NCBI GenBank assembly: GCA_911728435.2
Contig: OU452209.1
Coordinates: 17,032,869 to 17,096,868 of the forward strand
From: Apoderus coryli
Taxonomy: Eukaryota; Arthropoda; Insecta; Coleoptera; Attelabidae
Direction of reading: 5' to 3'
DNA: 64,000 nt
Below are positions 24,901 to 37,140 of the stretch, in pieces. The notes under the pieces were generated by a model that was given only the letters and a program-made list of their open reading frames with translations, did not search any database and was not told the origin of the DNA. Within the stretch, counting starts at the first letter, position 1; each line of letters begins with the position of its first letter. The position numbers and the translations under genes were made by a program.

Positions 24901-27900
24901 TACTTTTTTTACAAAGCAATGTTAAAACTAACAAACATTGGAATGTACTAACGATTGCAGGTGTTTTCACTCGCAATAATTAAAACTTATTTGTATTTCT
25001 CATTAATACCAAAATTATCGGCTTAATGTCTTTAAAGTCGTTTTCGTATTAACTGTTTTAGTAAAATTCGACAAATCATTAGAAAGACAATTTTGTGTCC
25101 TTTCAAATGATATGTCATTAGACCCCTCTTTCCATTTAAAATTTTAGGGTTGTTACTCACCCCCGCTAGGGGGTTAAAGGCGCAGATCGAAAAATATGTT
25201 TAAAATGTGTCCCCCTCAAAAGCAAAATCGACGTGTCCGAGCATTTTCGCATTCGACTACAAAAAAAAGAGAAAAGCTAGGTGCAAACTTTTCGTTGGAC
25301 CACCCTGTATGTATGTGAAGCGGCACAACATTTTAATATCGTTCTTTTGTCACTTACAACCAATCAGAGCTAACTTTAGCATAGTATTATACTGGAAGAA
25401 CATTTCTCTTACCTTTTCTCTTTAGTTACACACAGCAGATCATTGAATAGAAAGAGGCACAGATTGACTTTGATAAATCGTTTACCAAATGTCAATTTAA
25501 CATCGTCGACACGCGGTTGGATGTGCATTACTTGTCCAGATCGTACCAACCACCGATTTCCTGACGTCAAATTAAACGGTAGCACCGATTGAAAATCTAA
25601 TTGTTTGGCTAATTTTTTTAATTCAGTTTCCCGTTCTTTGGCACGAGCAGCCTCATTGCATTGATTCACAATCTATTGAGCAAATATTTTTCAGTTATGT
25701 TACGGTAAATTGATTTGTTTTAAGAAATTGTTCGTACCTTATTTAAGGTTGCCAAAGTATATTGGCAGGTAGAGTATTCGTCATCTTGTTGATTCAGTCT
25801 TTTCAATACAGCATCAACCAATAATGGCCATCGAGTAACTCGTTGTAATGGTAGCATCAGGAATGAATAGAGCGTTAAAGATTGACATGTCTGGCTGAGT
25901 TCCAGCTGTTGGAGCAACGCCATAACAGCAGGTCGATCACTAAAACACATTAAATCACAATATCTGACACCACACAGATTACTGCTTATTCAAAGATAGG
26001 TAACATTATTGATGATTACATTATTTAAGGATAACACAATGACAAACGGATTTCTGGTATTGTTGTTTGCCTTAATATTTGTCACTTACCGCAATTTCTT
26101 TAAAGTATCATCCAACAATACTTGATTCTGACAGTACGGTACATAAACTGAAAAATTCTCTTCAGCATGTTTTTGGATCACATCACAAATCCCATGCAAC
26201 AAAATATTATCTTGCCAACATTTCTCCAGATCTAATAATAATTTCTCTGAAATTAGTTTCACTGAAAAAAATAAATGAATAGTGATTAAAAATAAAAATA
26301 AGACATCACAATAACTAGGAAGGTACCTGCTTTAATTTTGCCAAAAAGAATATCTTTCTCATCGTTAGTCAACAACTCACAATTCTCCAAGTTCCTCACA
26401 AAATGACTAGTTAGAACATTTAGGGAATTGAGGTATGACGCTTCTGAAGTGAGAATCTCAAATTTAGCTTCTTGGATTTTCTTCTGATGTGAACTTAACG
26501 TACCTGGCAACCAAAAAAGAATAATACAATAAACACCATATTCGTTAATTTATTATTTGTCTGTTAAAGATGCCAAAAGCAACTAACTTAGTACAGCAGA
26601 GTTGACTACTTCCGGTATTTCACACCACAACGTTCTTGTAAAGCCACTTGATGTGAAATGATTACGTTTCGGCGTGACTAATTCCATAGCGGACGGTCGT
26701 ACTTTGTTGGAATTCGAACTTGTTTCGCTTATCAGATCATCGTAATTATTATCCGATCCGAATTCAGATGACGATGATGCAGTCGAAGATGTGGACGAAG
26801 TACCATAACAAGCAGACTAAGATCACAACAATACAACTACATTATTACATTTTTTATGCATAATGATTAGTAGGTAGGTAAGTGAAAAGAGAAGCACAAA
26901 TAATTAAGGAAAGAAAAATATCAAGTCGTCACCTCTAGTACTGCTGCATCATAGAATTGATACAAAGGCTCATCCTGCAATAATTTCAAATGAACATTTT
27001 CATTTTGTGCTTGACCAGTCGTTTTATCAGGAATTTGTCCATTATTACTAAAGCCACCATCACTTTTCACACTACCTCCATACAAAACACTATCATTATC
27101 ATTCGAATCGTTGCATTTCAAATCATACACTACTAATGTTTCACCATTTAAAATGTTGTTTGTTTCATTTTTTGATGTAACCGAATTGTTATTATCATTC
27201 GATGGTTCATAAGGTGCCATTTCGGTGTACCAACATGTAGTGTTCGGTCGTTTCGGTATTATTATAGTTGACAAATCGTTCGAGCCTCCAAAGAGGCCAG
27301 CTTCAGCATACCATGAGGATGTTTTGCGCTCCTTTTTGTTTGCCACACTCTTATGATTTGGTTCTGAAACAAATTCAACGTTGAGGAGATCAGACAACGT
27401 GTCACACCATTTATTTGCATAAAATAATTAGGCACCTACCGGTAGGAGCAGGTGGAGGCGGTTCCATTGGTCGTTTAACTTCCCTACCTCCAAATCGAGT
27501 GCCAGCACTACTTCGCCTCGAAATTACATTCTCACTAGCTGTCATCATTATAACTTCCTTCAATTTACTACAATTATTATCAGTATTTGGAGTTGATTCA
27601 TCGCTAACATAAAACGTACTATTACTCCGCTGCTCACGATTACTACTCCCACTTAAATTGGAAGTCAGCTGCAATGCAACCTCTGGAGTCAATGTCATAC
27701 TGCGGCGAAACTTTTTCAAAAATGTTGTTTCTTTATTCTTAGAGTTGTTCATTGTTTTGGGAATATCGTTTTCTAACAATTCTGAACCACGATCTTCTCT
27801 TACATTTTCACTGGTAACAGCATTTTGTTTATTTGTAATATCTTCGGTTCCTAATCGTTCTGCACTAGTAGTTGTATTCAAATTTTGATACACATTTTGA

Positions 27901-30900
27901 TCGCTAGGATGAATTATGATCAAAGACGGTGGACTAGGACGTTTTTGCTGGTCGCATTTCTTACGACCTAACGCTAGACCTGGATGGAAAATAGATGATT
28001 AGTAGTAATATTTAGAAAATAATCAGCACGCGTAGGTACAAAAAATAATAATTAGGTAGTAAGTTGTGCATTAATTTCTTCACCTGGAATGTCCATATCG
28101 GTAGACATACGTTTCGTCATCCGTCTTAAAGATTTACCCAGATCTTTCGTCAGATTCTTTTTCAGCATTTTCATTTGTTTTTCGGCATATTTTATTATAC
28201 TGTAGGCCGCCTGATTTGTTGTTCCGTTCGATGGTGGATCCGGCAAACGACTATTTGTAACATCCGCTTCCTAGGGCAAGCAATCAAAACAGGCTCAAAT
28301 TTGTACTTGATATCATTTTTGTAATAGATTTAGTCTTTTATCAGTAAATTTTACTTTGTGACGACTTATTACCGTTTCATGTATTTTGTCGAAAGAGTGT
28401 TCCCATTCTGTATCGCTTTCAAAGGAGTCATATAAATCATCCATACTACCATTGGTATAACCGTTAATCTCATTTTGAATATCGGCCTTAGTGAGACTTT
28501 CATAATGATTATCACCACTTGTGTCACCTAAAAACAAACAAAAATTTATTGTTTCATATTATACTGTTACGTAAATCAATTGTAAAAAGCACTTTAGCTT
28601 TTATTATACGAATTAAATTTGTAATCTCCACACTTTTCTCTTTAATCAAATCCAAATTATTTTTTGGAAACATCGACTGGTGCAAAAATAGCTGCTACAT
28701 TTCTAAAAACTATAATATTATGAATCCGATGTCTCATGTCAGACCATATCAACAGTGAGCATGCATAACGTGGTTGTGAAAATAGTTTATTACTACAGTT
28801 TGTACGATCCACTCACTTTGGGAATACTTAAAAGATGAATACAACCAACACATCGGGAAATAAATGTCGTTTACATACACAACTCACAATAATTAAACCG
28901 AAATTACTCACATTTGAAATGAAAACATATACATTACCTATATAAAAATTTATCTCCTGACTTTCCAAACTATCCTCGAATATCCGATTCCTCATTTTGG
29001 CTATATCTTTTTCTTTTCTAATATTCTCACAAAGTAAATCAAATTCAACTGTGTTATTATCATTTTCAACACCAATTGCTGCACGTATATTTTCTACCTG
29101 GGACCGATCTATAGCAATTCGAGAATTTTCATCGCAATATTCAATCAACACTTTTGACGAAGATGTTATAGCAATCCTATCGCCAACGTTTTTTCGTCTA
29201 CGCGGTGGCTTCACAAGTGTTGAAGCATTATCACTAACATCACTTTTAAGTGGTGGTTCTGATGAGCGTTTGGCAGAAAAACTTTTTGAATAATTCGCTT
29301 TATTAGAATGTATTTTTGGTTCTTCAAATTTTATTGTTTTTTCCCCAATATCTCCTCGTTCATTGTAAATGGAAAATTTAACATTGTGTTTGTTTTTCGA
29401 TAAACGTTCGGACACACTTCTTTGTACAGAACTATTTTTCGATGTTTTCTTATTTCTTTGAATTAGATGCGGTCTTGGTATTACTAATGGATTTTTATCA
29501 ATTATTAGTGGCAGATTATTAATTTTTCTATCGTACTGCATTATGAATTAATTTTTGCCTACACCAATAGGCAATACCCTACATACTACTACATTGTTTC
29601 ATAAATAATTTTTTATGGAATTTCGATTTTATATACCTAGGTAGGTAGGTACTAGAGCTGATGCATTACCTATCTATTACAATGTATTATAAGAAAGTTG
29701 TAGGTACGTTAGTTAGTATAATATTAACTCTTAGAACAAAAATCATATGTTGTGTTATAAATAACAATAATAATTATTGCAGAACTAGTGATTTCAAAAT
29801 GCACTTAGGTAGAGGTACACATAACAATACCTAATGCATGCATCTAGAATATTAATTATATGTTTGATTGTGTGTAATGAGTTTTCCTCTTAAATAAATA
29901 TGGAATAAGAAAACAACAACAAAAACACGTAAATTATTCCAATTCGTGTCTGTCTTTGTTAATATAATAAAATAATGACTATTTTACAAGTTATTTCATT
30001 AATTTCAGTGGGAAGAAAAACAAGTTTTGATAAGTAGGTGTGCATATCTCTTAGGTCGGTACGTAAGAATAAAGACTATTTCACTAATTTCGAATAAACC
30101 ATTTTTAATAAGAAACATGATCACACATTTCTTTATCTTTATAATGAACTAATAATACCTAATTAGGTTGGTACGCACAATGTTTCCACCAGAAACAAAA
30201 ATTATCGTAATAATAAAAAATTTCCAATACAACCATCTTATTTTATTACTGTTCTCCACCAATCACATTACAGTATTTGCTGTGTTCTTCTAAAATATTG
30301 TTATAAAATAAAACTAAACATTTAGGTATCTCACTAGGTACAAACCAAGGATTTTAGACAAGTTGATGCCATTGAATTAACAAAAAAATCAAATAGGAGG
30401 TAGGTACATTGTAAGTACATATACAATAAATATCATTAAGAAATTACTTGTTTTAATTTACAAGAAAATTATCTTTAAAATTCGTTGGTAATTTTGTTAA
30501 TCGATAACAGTTTTAAGATGCTACACCCTACATTTTATTTAGAACCGAAACTAAATTTTAATATGTTGTTTATGTAAAATATTAAAACAAACATTCGGTA
30601 CGCATTATTTGCTTATAGGTTATAGTTACGTACGGACGACACAACAACTTTTCACAAATTTACATAAAAAATTAATTAAAGCACCAGGTAATAATAATTA
30701 GTCAAAATTAAAGATACACATCACAAAGAATGTTTGTTACATTATATTTTGTTTTCTATATCATTGTCTTAAGGTTACTCAGTAGGATTTTGTTTGCTAA
30801 CATGCACGTAATGGTTAAGTCATTTTTAGAGACTTTCACTTTTTCACAGAGGTAGGTAGGTACCTAACAACACTTGTGTGGTTGGTATTTGATACGATCA

Positions 30901-33900
30901 CAGACTAAATTAACCGATATTAATAAAAAGACACGCAACGCATCATTGTTATTCGCAATTATTAGTTAACAACAAATGTAACAAACAAACACAGAACAGC
31001 AACACAGAGCGTTTGGATTTTTGTCGGCCTTGGACTTAACAACGAAATCACATCAGTAGGTAGGTATATACCAGCAGATAGATGAATCACTAACTGAACT
31101 CAGAATTTTAAATCAATTCAATACCCTACGTACCTACCTAGGTATCCAAATTATTCAATTCATTCAATTCAATAATTATTGAAGATTCTTGTATTTTTAA
31201 TGTTTTACATGTAGCCGTAGGTATAATAATATGCTATGCGAACTTCCTATTAAACAGAATTGAAATTAATAAATAATTAGTTATTACTTTTACCTCACAT
31301 CACATTTTTAAACAATAAACAAATACATTTTTACTAGGGAAAGCACAATAATTATTTTATGCTTAGATTCTGCGTCAAGTTAAATTACAACAACTATAAG
31401 TAATAGCTACGTAGTTGTTGTTGATACATACCTAGTACCTACATGTTGTCTGTTTTTAACAAAGATTAATGTACACAATTAATCTTTGTTTTTATTCATA
31501 ATAATTGTAATAGACAATCAATGATTTTCAATGAAAATAAAAATAATTGCAACAAATTATTGCAATTTATAACGTAGTACCACAGCTAACATACACACAA
31601 TGTTAGCTGTGTTAGTACTGAATAATTTACTATATCTATCTTTCTATCTACCTCTATGGCTATCAAAACTGAAGAACTAATAAGTTTGGACAACAATCTC
31701 CATATACCTATATAAATAATATTCTTATCTGTTTTATTAACAAAAAAAATTCAATAAATGTGCCTACTATTGTTGAATTTGGCTTGGGATGTTTGGTGCA
31801 AATATTTATTACTTACATCTTTGATTATGTGCAGAATATATTTATACCGCTATCGATTTTTTAAAAGTTAACCAGTTTCTATAGGCTATACAAAGCAGAT
31901 TACAGAACACTATTTTATTGCACTCTTTATTTTCGCTTCATATGTTGGTCACTACTACAACAGCAGTCCCTAGTCAGCGGAACAATTCTTAACTGTATTG
32001 TAATTTGCTACTAGATGGCAGTACCTACCAATCTAAAAAGTCTAATGTATAGGTCAGCAGGACCTTATCAAGAATCGTTATAGTTTATGGACCTTTAGAG
32101 ATAACATTTTATGACTAGTTTGGTTGTTGACTGGTTTATTTTATATTTAGATTATAGAGAATAATAATTGATAGTATTAAGGCACTTCTTTCCCATCCGT
32201 GGACATGGAAGAAGCTGTTTTGTCTTTCTCGCTATTTGAAATATATGATCTAATTTTGAATCAATTTATGAGCGAAAAAACCATTATTTTCAATTAAGTT
32301 ACCTGTAACAAGGTAGGAAGATACAAAATTGGTAGGAAAAAATGTTGTTAGCGATATTTTCATCCCTAGCAGAGAATCCAATCCTTACGAGGAGGGCCAT
32401 GAGCGAACAGTTCATTTTAACTGTATTAGTTTCCTTACGGTAGGTAGGTACCTAACTACTATCATTCCATCTTATCATTATTCACGTGTGTGTGTTTTAA
32501 TTTAGTACAAACGTGAAATATGTTATATTTTAAAAACGTGTATACAATTATTATAGAAACAAGTCTTCTGGATAAATCCTTAACACCACCTGGAATAAAT
32601 TTGACGTAGGATTTCTTCCGAAGAATTGTTTCTATAAAGTTTAGTTGCCTCTGGAAGTTAGTTTTCTGCCTAGAATATATAAAATTAATAGAATTTGTAG
32701 GTACATACCTTGAACAGTTTTCTGCCATTGTTCTCTAATATGTCGTGACCATTCAGATTTTTTGCTTTTACATTTATCGCGAATGCTGTAACAATATAAT
32801 TATGTGAAATACAACTTTGCTATCTTAATATAAAAAATTATTTTGGAACTAAAATATTTCTAAATATTGGCAGTAACAGGGGCCATTAAATTTTTCTTCA
32901 AATAAAATCAATTGCCGTACATCTACATCATGTACATATTACCATCACTCACATCATTTGAACTGATTCATTAGGCTCAAGTATATTAGATTCTGAACAG
33001 AATTAAATTTTCATAAAGGAGAGCATGATAAAGCGAAATATTGAGTAGAACTCCACTATTATGATTGATATTGATAGACACACACACACAACTTATGATA
33101 TATACTTAATGATGATTATTATTATAGTTCTAAGAATCATCAAGTTGCCTACCTCTGGACCATATCAAACAAAAATTAAGTCCTTTTGTTTATTTCATTC
33201 ACATAATCCGGGTTTTATAAGCAAAACTCTGAAGATTCGTAAGTATTTTGAGGTACCTACTTACCTACCTACCTATCTATCTATAATATTAATTAGATGC
33301 AATAACTCTTTACCTAATATCATGAGTAAACTGACGATAAAGTAATGAGATATTATGCTCGTCATCGCGTGCGCGCTGCGTCGTTACGATTGTAACAAAA
33401 GAATAAAAAATCAAATGAGGGATATTTTTATTTACCTACTGATTATAGTATGTTATTTATAAAGAATGACAATAACTATAATAGCTTTGTTCGCGGGATC
33501 AATAGGGAAACAGATTAGGGACTCGCGAAAAAATCTACTACATAGACCTAAATTATACATTTCCGCCTTTTGTACCTACCTAGGTTCATAATTATTAACA
33601 AATTACTCAATTTTTATTAGCGCAAAAACAACAAGACATACCGCAGATGAATATTACCCACCGTGACGTAGGTAGATAGGTAAAGAACAACATTTTATTG
33701 GTCTACATTACATTTTACAATATTTGCCTTAATGATGGATGTCATAAGATAAAATGACTGATTAAATATTTCTAATAATCATAATATTTCCTTACATAAT
33801 AATTTTTCGGGTACCATTTTCATCAATATCGCTGACATCGATCCATTCATCGCTACGATCACTGTAAGCATTACTGCTTACATCGCTGCTAGCACTCCAG

Positions 33901-36140
33901 TCGTATGTCCCACTAACTGAATGTAATAAACTCATGGATTTGCCATACAAACTATTGCTTTTCTGATCGACAGACAATAGACTGTCTCTATTCCACTCGC
34001 CTGCAAAAAACATTCATTACGAGGCCCAATTTTTCAAATAAAAAAAAATCGATATATATATATATATATTTCGCTAATAATGGGTTAAATTTCGTCCATC
34101 CACGCTGAAATCAGTTATTAGCGTAGGTACCTAGAGGTATTAATAATGTATAAATTTCTTACCTGAACCGCTATCTAAAGCATGCTCTCTCAATTGTTCA
34201 ACACACTCATAATTATCGTCGCCACTTGAAGGACTGGTTTGCTGTTCACACCCAGTACTATAAATAGACTCGTAACAATCCGTAGTGTCATCACAATTAA
34301 CAACAACTTCAGGAGTAGGAGTAGGTGGTAAAGGCAACTCCCGACCTCTCTTGACTAACATCTCCCCCCCACCACCAATACTTAATTTTGATGATGAAAC
34401 AACTTCCGGTAAAGTTTCGTAGATATTTTCTTCATTAGGAGTATTAATAGGTTCGTAGCCATCATTGTCGTTCATAAATAATGATAATGATAAATTTGTG
34501 GTTAATTCTTCATATCCCTTATTTTGCTGGTGGTTTTCGTTTAGGTTACTTTTATGAATTTCTTGATAAAGACGGTCCCCTGAATCTGTTAGTTGTTGAC
34601 CAATAATTTCGTACCCACAATTATTATAGTCATTAATTAATTGAGATTGATGAACATTTATTTCTGGTTGTGGTAATGGCATTTTCTTTTTCCCAGTGCT
34701 CGCCCTCGACGTGCCAACATTTTTTGGTGGTATATCAGGCGGTTTATTTTCTAAATTATCACTTGTACTATTATTGTACTTGTCTACAATTTCATTCGAT
34801 AACTTCTTCCTCCATAAAAATGAAGTATTTGGTGCAGGAATTGTAACAATACTTTCTGCTGATCGAGCTTTAATTGTTTGTGATTGTGAATCACGAGGTA
34901 CATTTAGAGTTTCATACATGGAATCACAACGACGTTGTGGCAGAACTGCTGAAATACTCATTATAGGTATATCAGGAGGAGTCTTACTATCATCTGAATT
35001 TTGTTGTATTTTATTAGGTGCGTGTGACTCAAAAACACTCTCATTGCTAACAACATTTTTTGCAGTTTTAACATTGTGATTGACTGCTTCAATATTGTCT
35101 TTATCTTTGATTTTAAAATGTGGATTTAATTCAAAATGCATAACTGTCGTCTCAACTTTATTGCTGGATTTATTAGATTGTTCAATTAAATCAAAAACTT
35201 TTAACGAATGTTTGTTTATACTGACAGTATTTGTTTTGTTAATACAATTATTATTACCATCATCATCAGGTTGTAATTTTAAATTATGTTTAGTGTTATC
35301 TTCAATATTTAATGAAATTTCTTTCGATTTTAAATAAGAAACATCTGAAGTTATGACTTCGTCAGCAAATTTTGAGGTTAATTTTTGGACACAATAGGAT
35401 TCTATTTTGTTACTTACATCGTTTTCTGTATAATTTGTTGGACGCTTCTTTTGAATGTCGTCCACACTTTTAGTTTGTAATTTTGTCGGTATTACAATAT
35501 CTTTGCAACTTAACGGGGAATTTGAATTGGATTTTTGTTCAAATATTTCAATAGCGGCACGTACCGAATTAGTATTCCTATTTTCTTTCTTCGATAACAT
35601 TATGTTTAGAGTATTTGGACGTATTTTAGCGCTATTACTATTTTGTTTCTTTAATTTATTTTTACTATTACTGGATTTCCGTATTAATTTATTGTAGTTT
35701 GTTTTTCTTATTACAGTTGTATTGTTTTTAGTATTTCCATGTATTATCATGTCATTGTATTTTTTAGCTAATTCTGATACTTGGTTCGTATTTATAATTA
35801 TGTTTCGATTATTATTTCTGTAAATTGATGATTGTTTTTTTATTTTAAAACTCACTTTCTTCACACTTGAATGATTAGTTGTTGTTAATTTTTTGTTTAA
35901 TAGTGTATTAGGAATTTGTTCATTGTTTTCTTGTATGTTAGATAATCTATTGTTAGTATCACTTTCATCTATAGTTGTTGTATCTGAATTTGATATTATT
36001 GAGTCGGTGCGGAATTTGTGTTGCGAATATAGAAACGATCTCTGTTTGGGTAATTTGTCGTGTTCCAGTTGATTGAAACTGATGACTGATGGTATATTTA
36101 TGTCTGAAATGTTCATCTTGGCTTTGATTAAGTTTCTTAT
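21964..36140 (-). CDS. Exn: Ephexin-family RhoGEF (DH-PH-SH3), two alternative 5' ends
   Basis: Guanine-nucleotide exchange factor of the ephexin/ARHGEF5-16-19-26 group. Shared exons: 28373-28527, 28084-28270, 27440-27979, 26933-27363, 26588-26816, 26327-26503, 26090-26261, 25738-25939, 25413-25672, 22529-22688, 22213-22417, 21964-22118. The short form starts in 28938-29541 (ATG at 29541, in-frame stop just upstream), 1158 residues. The long form uses 34163-36116/36140, 33796-34000 and a 77-nt exon 32709-32785, then joins 28527 in phase, 1702 residues. The DH domain begins near EAKFEILTSEASYLNSLNVL and includes LQRVTRWPLLVDAVLKR. A PH domain follows (exons 25413-25672 to 22213-22417). A C-terminal SH3 contains AIHDYPAGQPDELALSKGD and GWFPANHTIEI. 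The long N-terminus is disordered and rich in Pro motifs (LPLPPTPTP, PPDIPPK) and Tyr motifs (YETL, YESIY, YECV), suggesting kinase and SH3 partners. A DNA transposon occupies the intron 22689-25412. Confidence 0.92.
23228..25307 (+). mobile_element. Apparently intact DD41D Tc1/mariner-superfamily transposon
   Basis: A 2080-bp element between TA dinucleotides (23226-23227 and 25308-25309). It has terminal inverted repeats of about 335 bp beginning CAGGGTGGTCCAACG (23228 to about 23565, and about 24972-25307). Left and right repeats look nearly identical by eye, suggesting recent insertion or efficient homogenisation. A single uninterrupted transposase frame lies between them. Host site: an intron of the ephexin gene, in antisense orientation. 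Confidence 0.93.
23758..24870 (+). CDS. DD41D transposase (Tc1/mariner superfamily)
   Basis: 370 residues if the first ATG is used. A second ATG at 23797 (MIYSILERVEIVKLYFQ) gives 357 residues and matches the usual start of this group better. The N-terminus has two helix-turn-helix regions (ERVEIVKLYFQNNSSARLTA; STRQLAEASGVSRSSIIRIL). Catalytic residues on first-ATG numbering are D168 (FSDECTFY), D263 (QQDGAPPHY) and D305 (SPDLSPLDFFLWG). Spacing between the second and third Asp is 41 residues, placing it in the DD41D class rather than mariner DD34D or Tc1 DD34E. No stop or frameshift is present, so it could be active. Confidence 0.92.
   Translation: MVASQVILLLPYKMIYSILERVEIVKLYFQNNSSARLTARLFNERHPDKNVNDVYVGKLVKKFVDTGSVCNVKHQPQKPIKNEAVEVAVLGHVEMDHSQSTRQLAEASGVSRSSIIRILKAYKFHPYKIKLVQELNEDDPDRRLQFCEAMSQRLIEDPQLLFNICFSDECTFYLNGAVNRHNCRYWDDSNPHLFREVHTQYPQKINVWCGILGNHIIGPLFIPGNLTGEVYLNMLEDTIDPLITQIIEDDQNHTADRLYFQQDGAPPHYVAPVRQFLDDRFPGRWIGRRGPIEWPARSPDLSPLDFFLWGHLKNKCFATKPESIEDLRQRITEECRNITPDMLQNVRNRFEQNLYYCMESNGSHFQHLLM
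28938..29541 (-). CDS. Exn: Alternative first coding exon of the ephexin short isoform
   Basis: The frame starts MQYDRKINNLPLIIDKNPLV and ends FYI(G). The donor (minus-strand GTAATG after 28938) joins the 28373-28527 exon in phase 1, the same phase delivered by the 32709-32785 exon of the long form. In the reading frame a TAA lies three codons before the ATG with no acceptor between, so this exon must begin a transcript. It is a basic, Ser/Arg/Lys-rich 201-residue segment without a known domain. A separate promoter upstream of 29541 is implied. Confidence 0.8.
29542..32708 (-). other. Intron of the ephexin long isoform
   Basis: No further coding exon was seen. It includes many TAGGTA/TACCTA words and a cluster of perfect hairpins at 31387-31611 (see findings). 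The promoter of the short isoform should lie at its right side relative to 29541; no sharp element was recognised. Confidence 0.5.
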
Positions 36141-36434
36141 CTGTAATATGAAATTGATAAATAAATATCATAATGCAATTTAGGATACTATTTAAAAATG
36201 TTTATTATTCTCCTAATGTAGGTAGGTAGGTACCTACATTTTATTCTTATCCAGACATCCATCGTTTATAATTAAGTACAATACGTTATCAATAAGTAAT
36301 ACTTAAGTATAATAATATTGATCTGTGTACAATATAGAGTTTTGTGTTTGAACGCTAACATTATGGTTTAGAATTTTAGAAGGATGTTTAATCGTTTTTA
36401 CAAAAAACAACAAATTTTCAATTATATATTTTAT

Positions 36435-37140
36435 TGTTATTTTAAAGAAATAGTCCATATCGAAGTGGAGTAGAATGATATATTATATTTGCAATAAAAG
36501 TCAATTTTATTGGTACCAATTCTATTTACATAAGACTAATGAATATGTAATTGAATATTATTTAAAACAAATATAACCAATAAAATATTTTAACCTTATT
36601 ATTAAACTAAGAAACCTGTATTTGTATTATTGAATTAATGTATTTTCAACATAATAGATCATAGGTTGTATACAAAATAGTATTGATGTCTGGAAGATAA
36701 ATGTCACCAAATTTTAATTATTAACATTAAATAGTAACAATATTCTAGATTCCAATATTATAATAACATCTTATCTATTTTTTGTCTTTCATTTCAAGTT
36801 AAATTTATAAAATTAAAAACATAAAATAAAATAATTTCAAAACATGTAATTTTATCTTGAAAACTTAATAAAACAATTTTTTTCCACGGAATGGTGAGTT
36901 AAAATTCAATACTTATTACAATACATTACACATAGTAAAGTGCGTACGTCCATCTTTCCAGAAATTACACATTATCACGATACTAACATAATTTCATACA
37001 CAACGAGGTATAGCTTTTTGTAATTTACTATATAACCACTGAAGATGGAGAATGATGCTCCGAAACATGTATGGTTGATTAAAAAAAAATATAGGGAGAT
37101 CTATTAAATTCGTTTTGTGGAGATTGACTTTTATTTCAAA
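36435..37140 (+). mobile_element. Diverged second copy of the hammerhead-bearing Penelope-like repeat
   Basis: It begins with TTTTAAAGAAATAGTCCATATCG, close to the sequence at 10585-10607 beside the first element. It contains CGAAACATGTATGGTT and ends with TTGTGGAGATTGACTTTTATTTCAAA, matching the right end of the first element. Arms here are far less palindromic. No coding frame. Boundaries are approximate. Confidence 0.65.
37034..37076 (+). ncRNA. Hammerhead ribozyme motif (copy 3, diverged)
   Basis: Stem I AACCA (37034-37038) pairs with TGGTT (37072-37076), five base pairs. The core is CTGAAGA (37039-37045). Stem II is GGAG/CTCC with a 7-nt loop. GAA is at 37062-37064, the palindrome ACATGT at 37065-37070, and predicted cleavage follows A37071. 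Stem II differs entirely in sequence from copies 1 and 2 but still pairs, and the N7 position varies as allowed. This supports selection on structure. Confidence 0.75.

Noticed and set aside
33796..36116. Separate gene ending with a stop at 33793
   Set aside because: A GTAAGG donor two codons before the stop joins a 77-nt exon in phase and leads to the ephexin core, so it is better explained as the long isoform's N-terminus.
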